Of a stretch of DNA of 64,000 nt, positions 25,801-34,671 are shown in pieces. The notes below the pieces were generated by a model. It was not told the DNA's origin. It saw only the letters and a program-made list of their open reading frames with translations, and did no database searches. This stretch comes from JAGSPQ01 sp038206395 (GTDB lineage: Bacteria; Myxococcota; Myxococcia; Myxococcales; Myxococcaceae): NCBI GenBank assembly GCA_038206395.1, contig JBBRAX010000020.1, positions 1 through 64,000 of the forward strand, written 5' to 3'. Both the position numbers and the translations under genes were made by a program. Position 1 is the first letter of the stretch. Every line of letters begins with the position of its first letter.

Positions 25801-26472
25801 CTACGGCTGAGGCGGGGCTTCGTCTCGCCCCGGGGCCGAATCGCCGGGCGCGGCCTTGAGCGGAATCAGAATCTCGTTGGTGCGAAGGAACCACGGTTTG
25901 TACGGAGGGTCGTAGCGCGCCCACGTCGGCTCGCTCGCTGCCGACAGCCCCTGCGCCTTCATCGCCGCTTGCAGCTTCGCGAGGTGCTCGTCGTAGTTCG
26001 CCTGCGACCAGGTGCCGGAGTACTGAATCACGGCCACGCGCTGGGGCTCGACCACCCGCAGCGTCACCCTGCGGTCGGTGGGTTCTGGCAGCGTCTGCAG
26101 GCTGTACTCAGACGGCATCATGAACTGGACCTTCCAGGTCTTGGGGCCGGTGCTCTGCTGGGTCACCGGCGCGGTCATCGCGATCTTCTCGCCGACGGTA
26201 GGCGCCTGGGTCACCGGCGCCGTCATCGCGATCTTCTTCGCGCCTTGGTTCGCTCCGAAGATGTAGCCGCCCAGCCGCGAGAAGGCCTCGCTGCCGACGT
26301 CGCCCTGCGTGCCGCTGACCTCGGTCTCTGCGACGAGGTAGGCCGGGTACTGACGCAGCTCGAAGTCCGGGTAGCGCTTCAACACTTCATGCTTCGGAGT
26401 TTCGATGGCCATCGCAAAACCTCCCCACAGGAAGACGAAAGCAGCGGCGCCTCGCAGCAGTGAACGCGTCAT
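25801..26472 (-). CDS. SOUL-family heme-binding protein, exported
   Basis: A 223-residue protein with a signal peptide (F-V-F-L-W-G-G-F-A-M-A) and the SOUL/HBP fold: V-L-K-R-Y-P-D-F-E-L-R-Q-Y near the start, then the family motif K-I-A-M-T-A-P-V-T-Q twice, 17 residues apart, and the late G-T-W-S-Q-A-N-Y segment. SOUL proteins bind heme or tetrapyrroles loosely; the bacterial role is unclear. It overlaps the lipocalin gene by ATGA (26469-26472), so two small-ligand-binding envelope proteins are made together. Confidence 0.85.
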   Translation of the reverse strand: MTRSLLRGAAAFVFLWGGFAMAIETPKHEVLKRYPDFELRQYPAYLVAETEVSGTQGDVGSEAFSRLGGYIFGANQGAKKIAMTAPVTQAPTVGEKIAMTAPVTQQSTGPKTWKVQFMMPSEYSLQTLPEPTDRRVTLRVVEPQRVAVIQYSGTWSQANYDEHLAKLQAAMKAQGLSAASEPTWARYDPPYKPWFLRTNEILIPLKAAPGDSAPGRDEAPPQP

Positions 26473-27044
26473 CCTCTATCGTTAACGCTTGGGGTGATGG
26501 GTTGCTCGGGTTGCTCGGTCTTGTTGAGCCGTTCGATCTGGTACCCGCGTTCCGTCAGCCGGCCCAGAATCGCGTCGTAGCGCGCGGGGTCCATCGTCGG
26601 CGTGCGGCTGAGGATCCAGAGGTAGTCGCGACCAGGGTGCCCGACGACCGCGTACTGGTAGTCGGGCTCCAACTCGATGATCCAGTAGTCGCCCCAGAAC
26701 GGGCGGAAGAAGCTCACCTCGAGCCGGGCGTTGGTGACCAGGTCCACCACCCGGGCGCGGCCGTTGGCGACCTTCAGCTCGCCGTCCACTTTCTCGAGGT
26801 GGCACTGGTTGCGGACGTTGAGCTCACCGTCCGGGCGAAGCGAATACGTGGCCGTCGTCGCGGTGCAGCCCTTCTGGAAGCTCTGCGGAAAGCTGGCGAT
26901 CTCGTACCAGGTGCCGAGGTACCGGTTCACTTCGACCTTCTCGACGGTGGCCAGGGCGGGCAGCCGCAGCCGTTCGGTCGTCGACGCGCAACCCCCGAGG
27001 GCGATCGCGGTCATCAGCAGCACGGGCTTCAAGTTCCTCGGCAT
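26469..27044 (-). CDS. blc: Bacterial lipocalin lipoprotein (Blc-like)
   Basis: A 191-residue lipoprotein (lipobox A-L-G-G-C-A) with the lipocalin signature L-G-T-W-Y-E-I-A at about residues 43-50, the G-x-W region that begins the barrel, and late conserved segments Y-A-V-V-G-H-P-G-R-D-Y-L-W-I-L-S-R and M-D-P-A-R-Y. Outer-membrane Blc proteins bind lysophospholipids or fatty acids and are linked to membrane stress. It is the first gene of the lipocalin-SOUL pair. Length and layout match the family closely. Confidence 0.88.
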   Translation of the reverse strand: MPRNLKPVLLMTAIALGGCASTTERLRLPALATVEKVEVNRYLGTWYEIASFPQSFQKGCTATTATYSLRPDGELNVRNQCHLEKVDGELKVANGRARVVDLVTNARLEVSFFRPFWGDYWIIELEPDYQYAVVGHPGRDYLWILSRTPTMDPARYDAILGRLTERGYQIERLNKTEQPEQPITPSVNDRG

Positions 27045-27087
27045 CGGGAACCAGTAGCAGCCTCCCCGCGGAGCCGCTCGCCGTTTG

Positions 27088-29055
27088 CTAGCCCGGGTTC
27101 ACCGACCCCTTCGGCACCAGCAGCACCACCTCTTTGGCGTCGCCGTAGATGATCGGAGACATCGATTGGTAGTTGTGGGTCACGCGGCCACCGTCGCGCA
27201 CGATTCCCATGTCATTGCCGCTCGACCCGCCGCTGTAGTCCCAGCCATGGCGGGTCTGGAAGATGATCGCGCCGCTGGGCACTTTGCCTGCCTTGGCGAG
27301 CTTCTCGTACGCGTCGGCCGACATCACCTGCGCCTGCACCGTGCCGTACGGGCTCTGAATCGTGCGGGGCTTCGAGTCCGCGAAGGGCAGCGACTCCCAG
27401 TTGCCGGTCTTCAGCAAACGAACCATCGCGCCGCGCGGGTTGTTCGGGTCGTTCGACGTTCCCCCCGGGAAGTTGGAGACCCCGAGCCTTTCCATGTTGT
27501 CCAGCGTCGCGGTGACGCACATCCCCGTTTCGCCGTTGCGCAGCGCGCTGGTGGCCAGGGTCTGTAGCGTGCGGTTTCCGGCGTCGACGTTCCCGCTCGC
27601 TCGGCTGGCCGCGTACGCCTCGATGTGCTTGATGGTGAACTCGCCTGCTTGATCCGGCGCGCCTCCGAGCTTCAGCTTCTCCTTCGCGCGCACCAAGGCC
27701 TCGACTCCCTGCGGGCCGAGCTCGTCGTTGATTGCGCCCTGGTAGAACCCGCCAGCAGCGAGCGCCTTCTTCAGCCGTTCGACCTGCGGCCCGCGCGACC
27801 CCGGCTTGAGCACCTCGAGCGCGGTCTGGCTGCCGGTGTCGATGTTGCGCAGGGTGCCGGCGTTGAGCGCAGGCAGCGAGGCGGTGTTCCCCCCAGACGT
27901 CTTGCGCGCGGCCGCAGCTTCGAGCGCGCGGCGGGTGTCGGCCCCGACCACACCGTCGGCCGCGATCCCCGACCGTTGCTGGAACTGCCGCACCGCTTCC
28001 TGCGTCTGCGCCCCGAAGTCGCCGTCGACGTCGAGCTTCGCGCCCAGCGAGTTCAGCGTCTGCTGCAGCTTCTCAACCTCGGGCCCGCCGTCGCCACGCG
28101 CGGTCTGCCGCGTGCTCTCGACGTCGGCCGACGGCAGCCGGTTCGGGGCCACGGGGGTCGCGTCGAAAGTGCTCGGCGCCGCAGTCGCGGACTGCGAGCC
28201 GGTGGCGGTCAGGCCAGCCTGCACCGCCTCGGCGCGGCGGCGCTGATCCGCGCGAACGCGGCCGATCGAGTTGCCCAGACCGGGGGCGTCGAGCGCGCCC
28301 GAGTCGGTGCGGTACCCGTTCGCGCGCCACTCGACGATCGCGTCGGTGGGGTTCGCGCCACGGTCGAGCGCGCCCTTGAGCTCGGCCAGCCGCTGCGGGT
28401 TGAGGAGCCCATTCGTGCCCCCGTGCACAGCCGGCGCCTGGTTCCACGCGTCGAGCGCGTTCGCGGCGACGAGGTCGCGCGTGGCCCCGGCGGGGATTCC
28501 GGCGGCGGTGAGCGCGCGATCGACCGACGGCCACACCTTGGCGAGGCGATCGGCCTGGACCCGGTCGGCCTCCTGCGGGGTGAGCTGCGCACCCTTCGGG
28601 TGCTGGTACACCTGGTACGAGCCGAAGCCCTTGTTGAGCTTTCCGTTGCCGGGGTCGCCGTGCGAGGTCCACGCGTCGGTGGGCGTTCCGTTGGCGGAGA
28701 TGGTCCCTTCGGCCATCCCAATCGCCCGGTAGATTGGCGTCTGGCTCAGCTGTGCACTCGCCAGCTGAGCCCCGAAGTCGCCCGAGGCCCCGCGCGCCGC
28801 GACCGCCTTCCGCAGCGCAGCGATCGTGGTCGGACCCGCGAGGGTCGGCGGACCTCCGAGCTTCAAGGCCTTCTTGGCTTCCGTCAGGGCCTGGACTCCC
28901 TGAGGGCCGAGCTCGTCGTTGATCGCGCCACGGTAGAAGCCGGCGTCGTGCAGCAGCTGCTTGAGCTCCCGAACTTCAGGACCCCGGGCACCGGGTCCGA
29001 TCGTCCCAACAGCAGGGGAAGCGGGGATATTGGAAGGGCGATTGACAGTGGGCAT
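27088..29055 (-). CDS. Five-module peptidoglycan hydrolase without signal peptide
   Basis: A 655-residue protein with five visible modules. Two related peptidoglycan-binding-like domains (21-88 and 416-482) share G-A-I-N-D-E-L-G-P-Q-G-V; between them are a lysozyme-like region (about 105-285, M-A-E-G-T-I-S at 114-120) and a classic PG_binding_1 domain (about 320-380, F-G-A-Q-T-Q-E-A-V-R-Q-F-Q). The C-terminal 150 residues look like a CHAP/NlpC-type amidase (Cys513 in G-M-C-V-T-A; His603 in R-H-G-W). The N-terminus is polar, with no secretion signal, so export must use another route or lysis. A predation or inter-bacterial killing role is inference. The gene is monocistronic, with aaagga as its ribosome binding site. 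Confidence 0.7.
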   Translation of the reverse strand: MPTVNRPSNIPASPAVGTIGPGARGPEVRELKQLLHDAGFYRGAINDELGPQGVQALTEAKKALKLGGPPTLAGPTTIAALRKAVAARGASGDFGAQLASAQLSQTPIYRAIGMAEGTISANGTPTDAWTSHGDPGNGKLNKGFGSYQVYQHPKGAQLTPQEADRVQADRLAKVWPSVDRALTAAGIPAGATRDLVAANALDAWNQAPAVHGGTNGLLNPQRLAELKGALDRGANPTDAIVEWRANGYRTDSGALDAPGLGNSIGRVRADQRRRAEAVQAGLTATGSQSATAAPSTFDATPVAPNRLPSADVESTRQTARGDGGPEVEKLQQTLNSLGAKLDVDGDFGAQTQEAVRQFQQRSGIAADGVVGADTRRALEAAAARKTSGGNTASLPALNAGTLRNIDTGSQTALEVLKPGSRGPQVERLKKALAAGGFYQGAINDELGPQGVEALVRAKEKLKLGGAPDQAGEFTIKHIEAYAASRASGNVDAGNRTLQTLATSALRNGETGMCVTATLDNMERLGVSNFPGGTSNDPNNPRGAMVRLLKTGNWESLPFADSKPRTIQSPYGTVQAQVMSADAYEKLAKAGKVPSGAIIFQTRHGWDYSGGSSGNDMGIVRDGGRVTHNYQSMSPIIYGDAKEVVLLVPKGSVNPG

Positions 29056-29185
29056 GGCTCAATTGTCCTTTCGCTGTTCCACGAAGTTTCCGTGGTCGCC
29101 GGCCAAACCGGTCGATTGCGCTTCAAGCGCTTTTAGCAACCAACATTGCGCGCATGAAGCGCATCCATTTCACGAGAGCCTCTCG

Positions 29186-29806
29186 TCAGGCGTAGGCGGA
29201 GACGAAGACGTCGAGGTGCTTCGCGAGGAAGGCGTCGAGGTCCAACGGGCGGCACGTCTTGCCCGACAGCGAGTCCTGGTGAAGCAGCCCGAGGACCACT
29301 GGCGAGAGAAACTGAAGCGCCGCAAAGCGCTCGTTGCAGGGCGCCATCTGCGCGCGCTGAACATGGGCCTGCAGCCTCTGCTCGAACGACTGCAGCAGCG
29401 GCTCGAGGATTGAGTTCACGTAGGCGGGCCCGAGCGCGCTCTCTGAAAGCCCGGCGGCCAGCGATCGCGCCTCGATGTTTCCCACGCCGTGCACGAACCA
29501 GGCTTCGCGCAACCCGGCGACGTACTGCTCGAGCGACCGGCGCAGGTTCGGGTCCGTGGGAATCGACGCCATCGCAAGAAACGGGGCCGCGTCGATGCGC
29601 TGGCTCTCGAGCACCGCCTGAAGGACGCCCGATCGATTCTGGAAGTAATGCTTCAACGTCGAAACACTCGTCTCGCCCGCGGTTGCCAGCTCGCGCAGGC
29701 TCACCCGGGCGCCTCGATCAGAGAAGACAGTGGGCCTGACCTTGCGCGCCAGCGCCCAGCGCCGTTCTTCGAAGTCCGCGTTCCGTGCGCCAGGGGTCCG
29801 AGCCAT
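29186..29806 (-). CDS. TetR-family regulator of the adjacent ABC exporter
   Basis: A 206-residue regulator. The N-terminal helix-turn-helix (about residues 30-55: V-S-L-R-E-L-A-T-A-G-E-T-S-V-S-T-L-K-H-Y-F) is the TetR pattern, with the typical Y-F-Q-N-R end of the recognition unit. The rest is an all-helical ligand domain. The ATG at 29806 is preferred to an upstream TTG at 29818. It is divergent from the four-gene export operon, 39 bp away, and most likely represses it until a substrate binds. Confidence 0.85.
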   Translation of the reverse strand: MARTPGARNADFEERRWALARKVRPTVFSDRGARVSLRELATAGETSVSTLKHYFQNRSGVLQAVLESQRIDAAPFLAMASIPTDPNLRRSLEQYVAGLREAWFVHGVGNIEARSLAAGLSESALGPAYVNSILEPLLQSFEQRLQAHVQRAQMAPCNERFAALQFLSPVVLGLLHQDSLSGKTCRPLDLDAFLAKHLDVFVSAYA

Positions 29807-29834
29807 CGAAAGAAACAATAACTTGAACCATTCG

Positions 29835-29848
29835 TAATATCCAATATG
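29835..29848 (+). promoter_or_regulatory. AT-rich box before the export operon: possible -10 and TetR operator
   Basis: TAATAT (29835-29840) lies just before the ATG at 29846 and would put the transcription start at or next to the start codon, fitting the lack of a ribosome binding site there (a leaderless message). The overlapping atatccaatat (29836-29846) is an imperfect palindrome in the 39-bp divergent gap and is the best candidate for a TetR operator. Confidence 0.35.
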
Positions 29849-31162
29849 CCGAATTTAAGCTGGAAGCGCCCCGAGCCACGGTTATTGATTAGAGCAATCG
29901 TGCTCATCTATCTCGCGCTGGTTCCGACCCTTGTCCTGGCCCAGCCGCTCGATCGGTTCCTCGAGGCCGCTGACCAGACCAACCTCGACGTCCAGCTCGC
30001 GGCGGCCAACGCAGCTCGCACCTCGGCAGAGTCTGGCCAGGTCTGGGGCGGCCTGCTGCCGGCAGTGACAGTGGCGGGCGCGTTCGTGCGCAACCAGGTC
30101 GAGACGTCGATCGACGTCCCAACCGGGCCGACGACCAGCGACACGATCACCATCGCCAAGCTGAACCAGCTCGACCTGTCGGTGCGGGTCGAGGTGCCGT
30201 TGATCGACGTGAACCGCTGGCTGCAGACCGCCGGCGCGCTCGCCTCAGAGCGCGCGGCGGGCCTTCGCGCAGCGGCGACCCGCACCCAGGTGCGGCGTGA
30301 GGTGGTGGTGGCGTACTACGCAGCCGCCGCGGCGCAGGCGCTGCTCGCGACCGGTGCCGAGTCTCTCGTGGTGGCGCAAGCGCAGCTGCGGCAGCAACAA
30401 GCCCGCGGAGAAGCCGGCGTCGCCACCGAGCTCGAGCGGGTGCGCGCGGAGGCCGAGGTTCAGCGCACCGAGCAGGTGCTCACCGACGCCCGCGCGCTCG
30501 ACGCGAACGCCCGGCGCACCCTCTTTTCACTGACGGGGCTCATGGCCGAGGCGTTTCCTTCGCTGGCTCCCGACGACCTTCAGGCCGAGCCGCCGATTTC
30601 CGAGCTCGAAGGCAACCTTTCGTCGCTCTCTGCGGTGCGTGCGACCGAAGAAGACGCTTCCGGCGCCCGGCGCACCGCAGCGGCGGCGGTGGCTGCCCTC
30701 TTCCCCCGGGTCGATGCCCAGTTCACCCAGCGCTTCACCAACGCGACCGGGTTCGCCGGGCAGGGCGCGCTGTGGAATGCGGGGGTGAACCTGTCGTGGC
30801 GCCTCGACGCACCCGGCGTGCAGGGCCTCCGCGCGGCCAACGCCCGGGCCGACATCGCGGCGCTCACCGCGGCAAAGGCGCGGCTCGCCGCGGCCGACCA
30901 GCTGCACGCAGATTGGGTGCGCACGAGCGCCGCGGCCAGCAAGCTCAAAGCTGCCCAGAGTCAGGTGGTTTCCTCGCGCCGCGCCGCGGCGTTGGCGGGC
31001 GAGCGCCAGGGGGCGGGAGTCGGCACCCAGCTCGAGCTGATCTCGGCCGATCGCGACCACCTGCAGGCCCAGGTCAACGCGATTCTCGCGCGCTACGAGC
31101 TCGCCTCGGCGCGGGCCACCCTGCAGCTTGGCGCGAACCGAGATCTCGAGGCGACCCGATGA
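29846..31162 (+). CDS. TolC-family outer-membrane efflux protein
   Basis: A 438-residue protein with a signal peptide (V-L-I-Y-L-A-L-V-P-T-L-V-L-A) and the duplicated coiled-coil/beta layout of the outer-membrane efflux (OEP) family: helix segments rich in Ala, Arg and Gln at about 35-60, 145-230 and 315-430, with strands near V-R-V-E-V-P-L-I-D and L-W-N-A-G-V-N-L-S-W. It would form the trimeric outer-membrane channel. It is the first gene of the operon and overlaps the permease gene by ATGA (31159-31162). Confidence 0.9.
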   Translation: MPNLSWKRPEPRLLIRAIVLIYLALVPTLVLAQPLDRFLEAADQTNLDVQLAAANAARTSAESGQVWGGLLPAVTVAGAFVRNQVETSIDVPTGPTTSDTITIAKLNQLDLSVRVEVPLIDVNRWLQTAGALASERAAGLRAAATRTQVRREVVVAYYAAAAAQALLATGAESLVVAQAQLRQQQARGEAGVATELERVRAEAEVQRTEQVLTDARALDANARRTLFSLTGLMAEAFPSLAPDDLQAEPPISELEGNLSSLSAVRATEEDASGARRTAAAAVAALFPRVDAQFTQRFTNATGFAGQGALWNAGVNLSWRLDAPGVQGLRAANARADIAALTAAKARLAAADQLHADWVRTSAAASKLKAAQSQVVSSRRAAALAGERQGAGVGTQLELISADRDHLQAQVNAILARYELASARATLQLGANRDLEATR

Positions 31163-32352
31163 CGAAGCTCACCCAACCCACCTTCGCGCAACCCTTGACC
31201 GGGCGCGCCGGCTTCTTCGGCCGGTGGCGGACGATGGCCGGCATCGCGCTGAAGATGATGTTCCACGAGAAGCTCAAGCTGGCGGGCACCCTGTTCGGGG
31301 TGGTGTTCGCGGTCGTGCTCGGCAACTTTCAGTCGGGCACGTTCCTCGCGCTGCTCGGGAAGAACCGGATGTTCGTCGAGAACGCAAAGGTCGACATCTG
31401 GATTACTCCCCCCGGGACGCGGCAGTTCCAGGGAGGCAAGCCGCTGACTGACGCGCAGCTGAACCGGGCGCGCGCCACCGAAGGCGTGGCGTGGGCCGAG
31501 CCGCTGGTGCTGCAGACCGCCCAGGTGCAGCTGCCCAACGGCGGGTCTGAGCCCGTCTCGGTGGTTGGGGCGCGGGCGCCCAGGTACGTCGGTGGCCCGT
31601 GGAACATGGTTCGGGGTGCGACGACGGACCTCGACCAGCCGAACGCGATGTTCTTCGAGGACGCCGAGCGCGAGAAGATGGGCGGCCTGAACCTCGGCTC
31701 GCTGCGCGAGGTCTCGGGTCACAAGGTGCAGGTGGTCGGCTTCACCTGGGGGCTGCTCCCTTTCGCTCCGGCCTACGCGTTCGCCGAGCAGGGGTTGGCG
31801 CGCGAGATTCTGAAGATCCCGCCCGATCAGCACACGTTCCTGATGGTCGGAGTCTCGCCGGGGGCCGACGCGATCGCGGTGCGAGAGCGGCTGCAGCAGG
31901 TGCTGCCCGACACCCGGGTGATGACCCGCGCCGAGTACCTGCACGAGATCCTCGTCTACATCATCACCGCCACCCAGATTGGCCTGAGCTTCGGCATCTC
32001 GACGTTCATGGGGCTGCTGGTCGGGCTGATCACGGTGGCGCTGTCGATGTTCTCGTCGGTGATCGACAACATGCGGCAGTTCGGGACGCTGAAGGCGATC
32101 GGCTCGACCAACACCGATCTCGCCCGGCTGCTGCTGGTGCAGGCGGTGCTCTACGGGCTGATCGGCACGCTGGTGGGTCTGGGCATGGTCAGCGGCATGG
32201 TCTCGGGGATGCGAAACCCCCAGCTGACGCCGGTGCTGCCGATCGAGGCGTTCGGCATCTCGGCGGTGGTGATGGTCGGCGTCTGCATTCTGGCCTCGGT
32301 GCTCGCGCTGCTGCGGCTGCGGAAGCTCGAGCCCGCGATGGTGTTCCGATGA
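31159..32352 (+). CDS. ABC exporter permease (MacB/DevC-type)
   Basis: A 397-residue permease with an N-terminal transmembrane helix (A-G-T-L-F-G-V-V-F-A-V-V-L-G), a large periplasmic MacB-PCD-like domain (about 65-265), and three C-terminal helices in the FtsX-like arrangement, including I-D-N-M-R-Q-F-G-T-L-K-A-I-G, the coupling segment. The topology (1+3 helices) is that of type VII ABC systems such as MacB and DevC. It is coupled by ATGA overlaps to TolC before and the ATPase after. Confidence 0.9.
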   Translation: MTKLTQPTFAQPLTGRAGFFGRWRTMAGIALKMMFHEKLKLAGTLFGVVFAVVLGNFQSGTFLALLGKNRMFVENAKVDIWITPPGTRQFQGGKPLTDAQLNRARATEGVAWAEPLVLQTAQVQLPNGGSEPVSVVGARAPRYVGGPWNMVRGATTDLDQPNAMFFEDAEREKMGGLNLGSLREVSGHKVQVVGFTWGLLPFAPAYAFAEQGLAREILKIPPDQHTFLMVGVSPGADAIAVRERLQQVLPDTRVMTRAEYLHEILVYIITATQIGLSFGISTFMGLLVGLITVALSMFSSVIDNMRQFGTLKAIGSTNTDLARLLLVQAVLYGLIGTLVGLGMVSGMVSGMRNPQLTPVLPIEAFGISAVVMVGVCILASVLALLRLRKLEPAMVFR

Positions 32353-33038
32353 GCACCCCTGCGATCGAGCTGAAGGGGCTGACCAAGGTCTACGGCGAGG
32401 GAGCGCTCGCGCTCCAGGTGCTCAAGGGCATCGACCTCACCGTGCCGCAGGGCGAGTTCATGATGCTGGTCGGGCCATCAGGCAGCGGGAAGACGACGCT
32501 GCTGTCGATCCTCGGCTGCGTGCTGTCGCCGTCCGGGGGCGAGGGCCGCCTGTTCGGGCAGCCGCTGCACGGCCGCAAAGAGCGCGACCTGCCCGCGATG
32601 CGGCTCTCGTACATCGGCTTCATTTTTCAAGGGCACAACCTGATGCCCTCGCTCACCGCCGAGCAGAACGTCGCCTTCCCCCTCGAGCTGCGTGGCTACA
32701 CCCACCGCGCCGCGCTGGCGGAAGCGCGTACGACGCTCGACGCGGTGGGCCTGGCCGACAAGCTCGGGCGTCGGCCAGAAGAGCTGTCGGGCGGTCAGCG
32801 GCAGCGGGTCGCGGTCGCCCGTGCGATCGCCGGCAGGCCGCCGCTGATCCTCGCCGACGAGCCAACGGCCAGCCTCGACGCCGAGTCGGGGGCGCAGGTC
32901 AGCTCGCTGCTGAAGAAGCTGGCGGTCGAGCGCGGTCACACCGTGATGGTGGTCACCCACGACAACCGGATCTTCCACCTCGCAGATCGCATCGTGAACA
33001 TCGAAGACGGGCAACTGAAGCAAGGAGAAGCGGCATGA
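32349..33038 (+). CDS. ABC exporter ATPase (MacB/LolD/DevA-type)
   Basis: A 229-residue nucleotide-binding subunit with Walker A G-P-S-G-S-G-K-T-T, Q-loop F-I-F-Q-G-H-N-L, signature L-S-G-G-Q-R-Q-R, Walker B L-I-L-A-D-E-P-T and the switch His in V-T-H-D. Length and motifs fit the family of ATPases that pair with MacB-like permeases. It overlaps both neighbours by ATGA. Confidence 0.95.
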   Translation: MSTPAIELKGLTKVYGEGALALQVLKGIDLTVPQGEFMMLVGPSGSGKTTLLSILGCVLSPSGGEGRLFGQPLHGRKERDLPAMRLSYIGFIFQGHNLMPSLTAEQNVAFPLELRGYTHRAALAEARTTLDAVGLADKLGRRPEELSGGQRQRVAVARAIAGRPPLILADEPTASLDAESGAQVSSLLKKLAVERGHTVMVVTHDNRIFHLADRIVNIEDGQLKQGEAA

Positions 33039-34147
33039 ACACACTTCGCAAGAGCGCAGGGCTGGTGGTCTTCTTTCTCGCGCTGGGCACGTGCGGCGCC
33101 CAGATCGTCCGGGCTGCGACAGCGCCGCCGGTGACCGCGCCGCTGGCCAAAGACGGGGTGAAGGCCGAGCGCACGGCGATCTCTCGCACCGGCGGCACGG
33201 ACGTCACCGCTGCGCTGCCCGAAGCCAAAGACCGCGTCGGCGGCAACGGCGTGGTCGAGCCGGCAGACCGCGAGACCCGCCTTGCCGCTCAGGTGAGCGC
33301 GGTGGTCCGGCGCGTGCTGGTCAAAGAAGGCGAGTGGGTGAAGCAGGGCGCGCTGCTGGTGCAGCTGGCGAACGAGGGTGAGCTTGCGTCCCTCCAGGGG
33401 GCCGTGGCTGACCTGGCGGCCGAGAAGGCGACCCTCTCGCGAACCTTGAAGGGCCTGCGCGTCGAAGACCGCGAGGCGGTGGCGGCCGAGAGCCAGGTGG
33501 CGCAGTCGCGCTCGGAGCTGTCGACGGGCGTGCTCGGGCGCACCGAGCAGCTGGCGAAGTCGGGAGCAGTGACCCCCGACGAGCTCGACCGGGCGCGTCG
33601 TCAGGCGCAGGCAGACCAGGCGAGCTTCAAGGCGACGGCGGCAAGGCTGCGGGCGGCCGAGGCGGGTTCGCGCGCGGAAGACACCGCGTTCGCGCGGGCG
33701 CGCGTGCTGTCCGCGGAGGCGCGGGTCGCCCAGGCCCAGGCGGCGCTCGACCGTTTGGCGGTGAAGGCCCCAGCCGACAGCGAGGTGCTGCAGGTGAAGG
33801 TGCGCGAGGGCGAGCTCTACAACTTCCAGGGTTCGGCCGAGCCCCTGTTGATCCTCGGAGACACCCGCACGCTTCGGGTGCGGATGGACGTCGACGAGCG
33901 CGACCTCGCGCGGGTGACCCAGGGCGCCGCGGCCTACGTGACCGCCGATGCGTTTGGGACGCGGCGGTTCACCGGGACGGTGGTCGAAATCGGCCGGCGG
34001 TTCGGGCGGAAGAACATCCGCACCGATGATCCGATCGAGAAGAACGACACCAAGATCCTCGAGGTGGTGATCGCGCTCGACGGGAAGGTGCCGCTGGTGC
34101 CAGGGCAGCGGGTGATGAGCCTGGTGACGGCACAGCCGTCGCTGTAG
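33035..34147 (+). CDS. HlyD/DevB-type membrane fusion protein
   Basis: A 370-residue periplasmic adaptor with an N-terminal signal or anchor (residues 5-25). A biotinyl-lipoyl-like half (V-R-R-V-L-V-K-E-G-E-W-V-K-Q-G-A) lies at about 87-110, then a long Ala-rich coiled-coil hairpin (about 110-235), the second lipoyl half, and a beta-barrel domain (R-V-R-M-D-V-D-E-R-D-L-A-R-V). It bridges the permease and TolC. As last gene it completes a full tripartite exporter in one operon; the substrate may be a lipid, peptide or drug. Confidence 0.9.
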   Translation: MNTLRKSAGLVVFFLALGTCGAQIVRAATAPPVTAPLAKDGVKAERTAISRTGGTDVTAALPEAKDRVGGNGVVEPADRETRLAAQVSAVVRRVLVKEGEWVKQGALLVQLANEGELASLQGAVADLAAEKATLSRTLKGLRVEDREAVAAESQVAQSRSELSTGVLGRTEQLAKSGAVTPDELDRARRQAQADQASFKATAARLRAAEAGSRAEDTAFARARVLSAEARVAQAQAALDRLAVKAPADSEVLQVKVREGELYNFQGSAEPLLILGDTRTLRVRMDVDERDLARVTQGAAAYVTADAFGTRRFTGTVVEIGRRFGRKNIRTDDPIEKNDTKILEVVIALDGKVPLVPGQRVMSLVTAQPSL

Positions 34148-34154
34148 CCGCCCG

Positions 34155-34547
34155 TCACTGCTTCGAGAGCTGCAGCGCGCTGTAGCCGACCAGCGCCCAC
34201 CCGGCGAGCAGCAGCAGCCCGCCGATGGGAGTCACCGCCCCGAGAATCCGCAGGTTCGTCACCGTCATCACGTACAGGCTGCCCGAGAAGAGGACGATGC
34301 CCCCGGTGAAGCACCCAGCAGCCGCTTTGGGCGGCAGCCCCCCGACCTGCGCCGCCAGCACCGCCGTCAGCCCCACGACCACGGCGTGGATGAGGTGGTA
34401 CTTCGACGCCGTTTCCCACCAGCTAAGCTTCAGCGCCAGGTCGGGGTCTGCCGCCAGCATCCCCTTGATGCCGTGGGCCCCGAAAGCGCCCAGCGCCACC
34501 CCTGAAAACCCCAGAACACTGGCCAACAAGGTAAGGGTGCGGTTCAT
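34155..34547 (-). CDS. DUF423 small membrane protein (YgdD-like)
   Basis: A 130-residue protein with four transmembrane helices and the family's N-terminal pattern L-G-F-S-G-V-A-L-G-A-F-G-A-H-G, then Y-H-L-I-H-A-V-V-V-G-L, and G-A-V-T-P-I-G-G-L-L-L-L-A-G-W. Start at 34547 chosen because the conserved N-terminal helix begins there. Function unknown across the family. It is convergent with the export operon and divergent from the ribosomal-protein genes. Confidence 0.88.
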   Translation of the reverse strand: MNRTLTLLASVLGFSGVALGAFGAHGIKGMLAADPDLALKLSWWETASKYHLIHAVVVGLTAVLAAQVGGLPPKAAAGCFTGGIVLFSGSLYVMTVTNLRILGAVTPIGGLLLLAGWALVGYSALQLSKQ

Positions 34548-34592
34548 CGTCCGGCGAATAACACGCGCCGAATCCTGATCCACGAGGGTTGC

Positions 34593-34621
34593 TTGACTTG
34601 GGTTCTGATCTCCCATATCCG
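34593..34621 (+). promoter_or_regulatory. Probable sigma-70 promoter of the rplU operon
   Basis: TTGACT (34593-34598) is followed after 17 nt by TATCCG (34616-34621), giving a leader of about 45 nt to the GTG start of rplU. The -35 element is strong and the -10 weak. The region lies in the divergent gap between DUF423 and rplU. Confidence 0.45.
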
Positions 34622-34671
34622 GCCGTTCCTTTTCCGGGCGGACTTTGCCCGCAAGTTCCAAGGATCAAACC

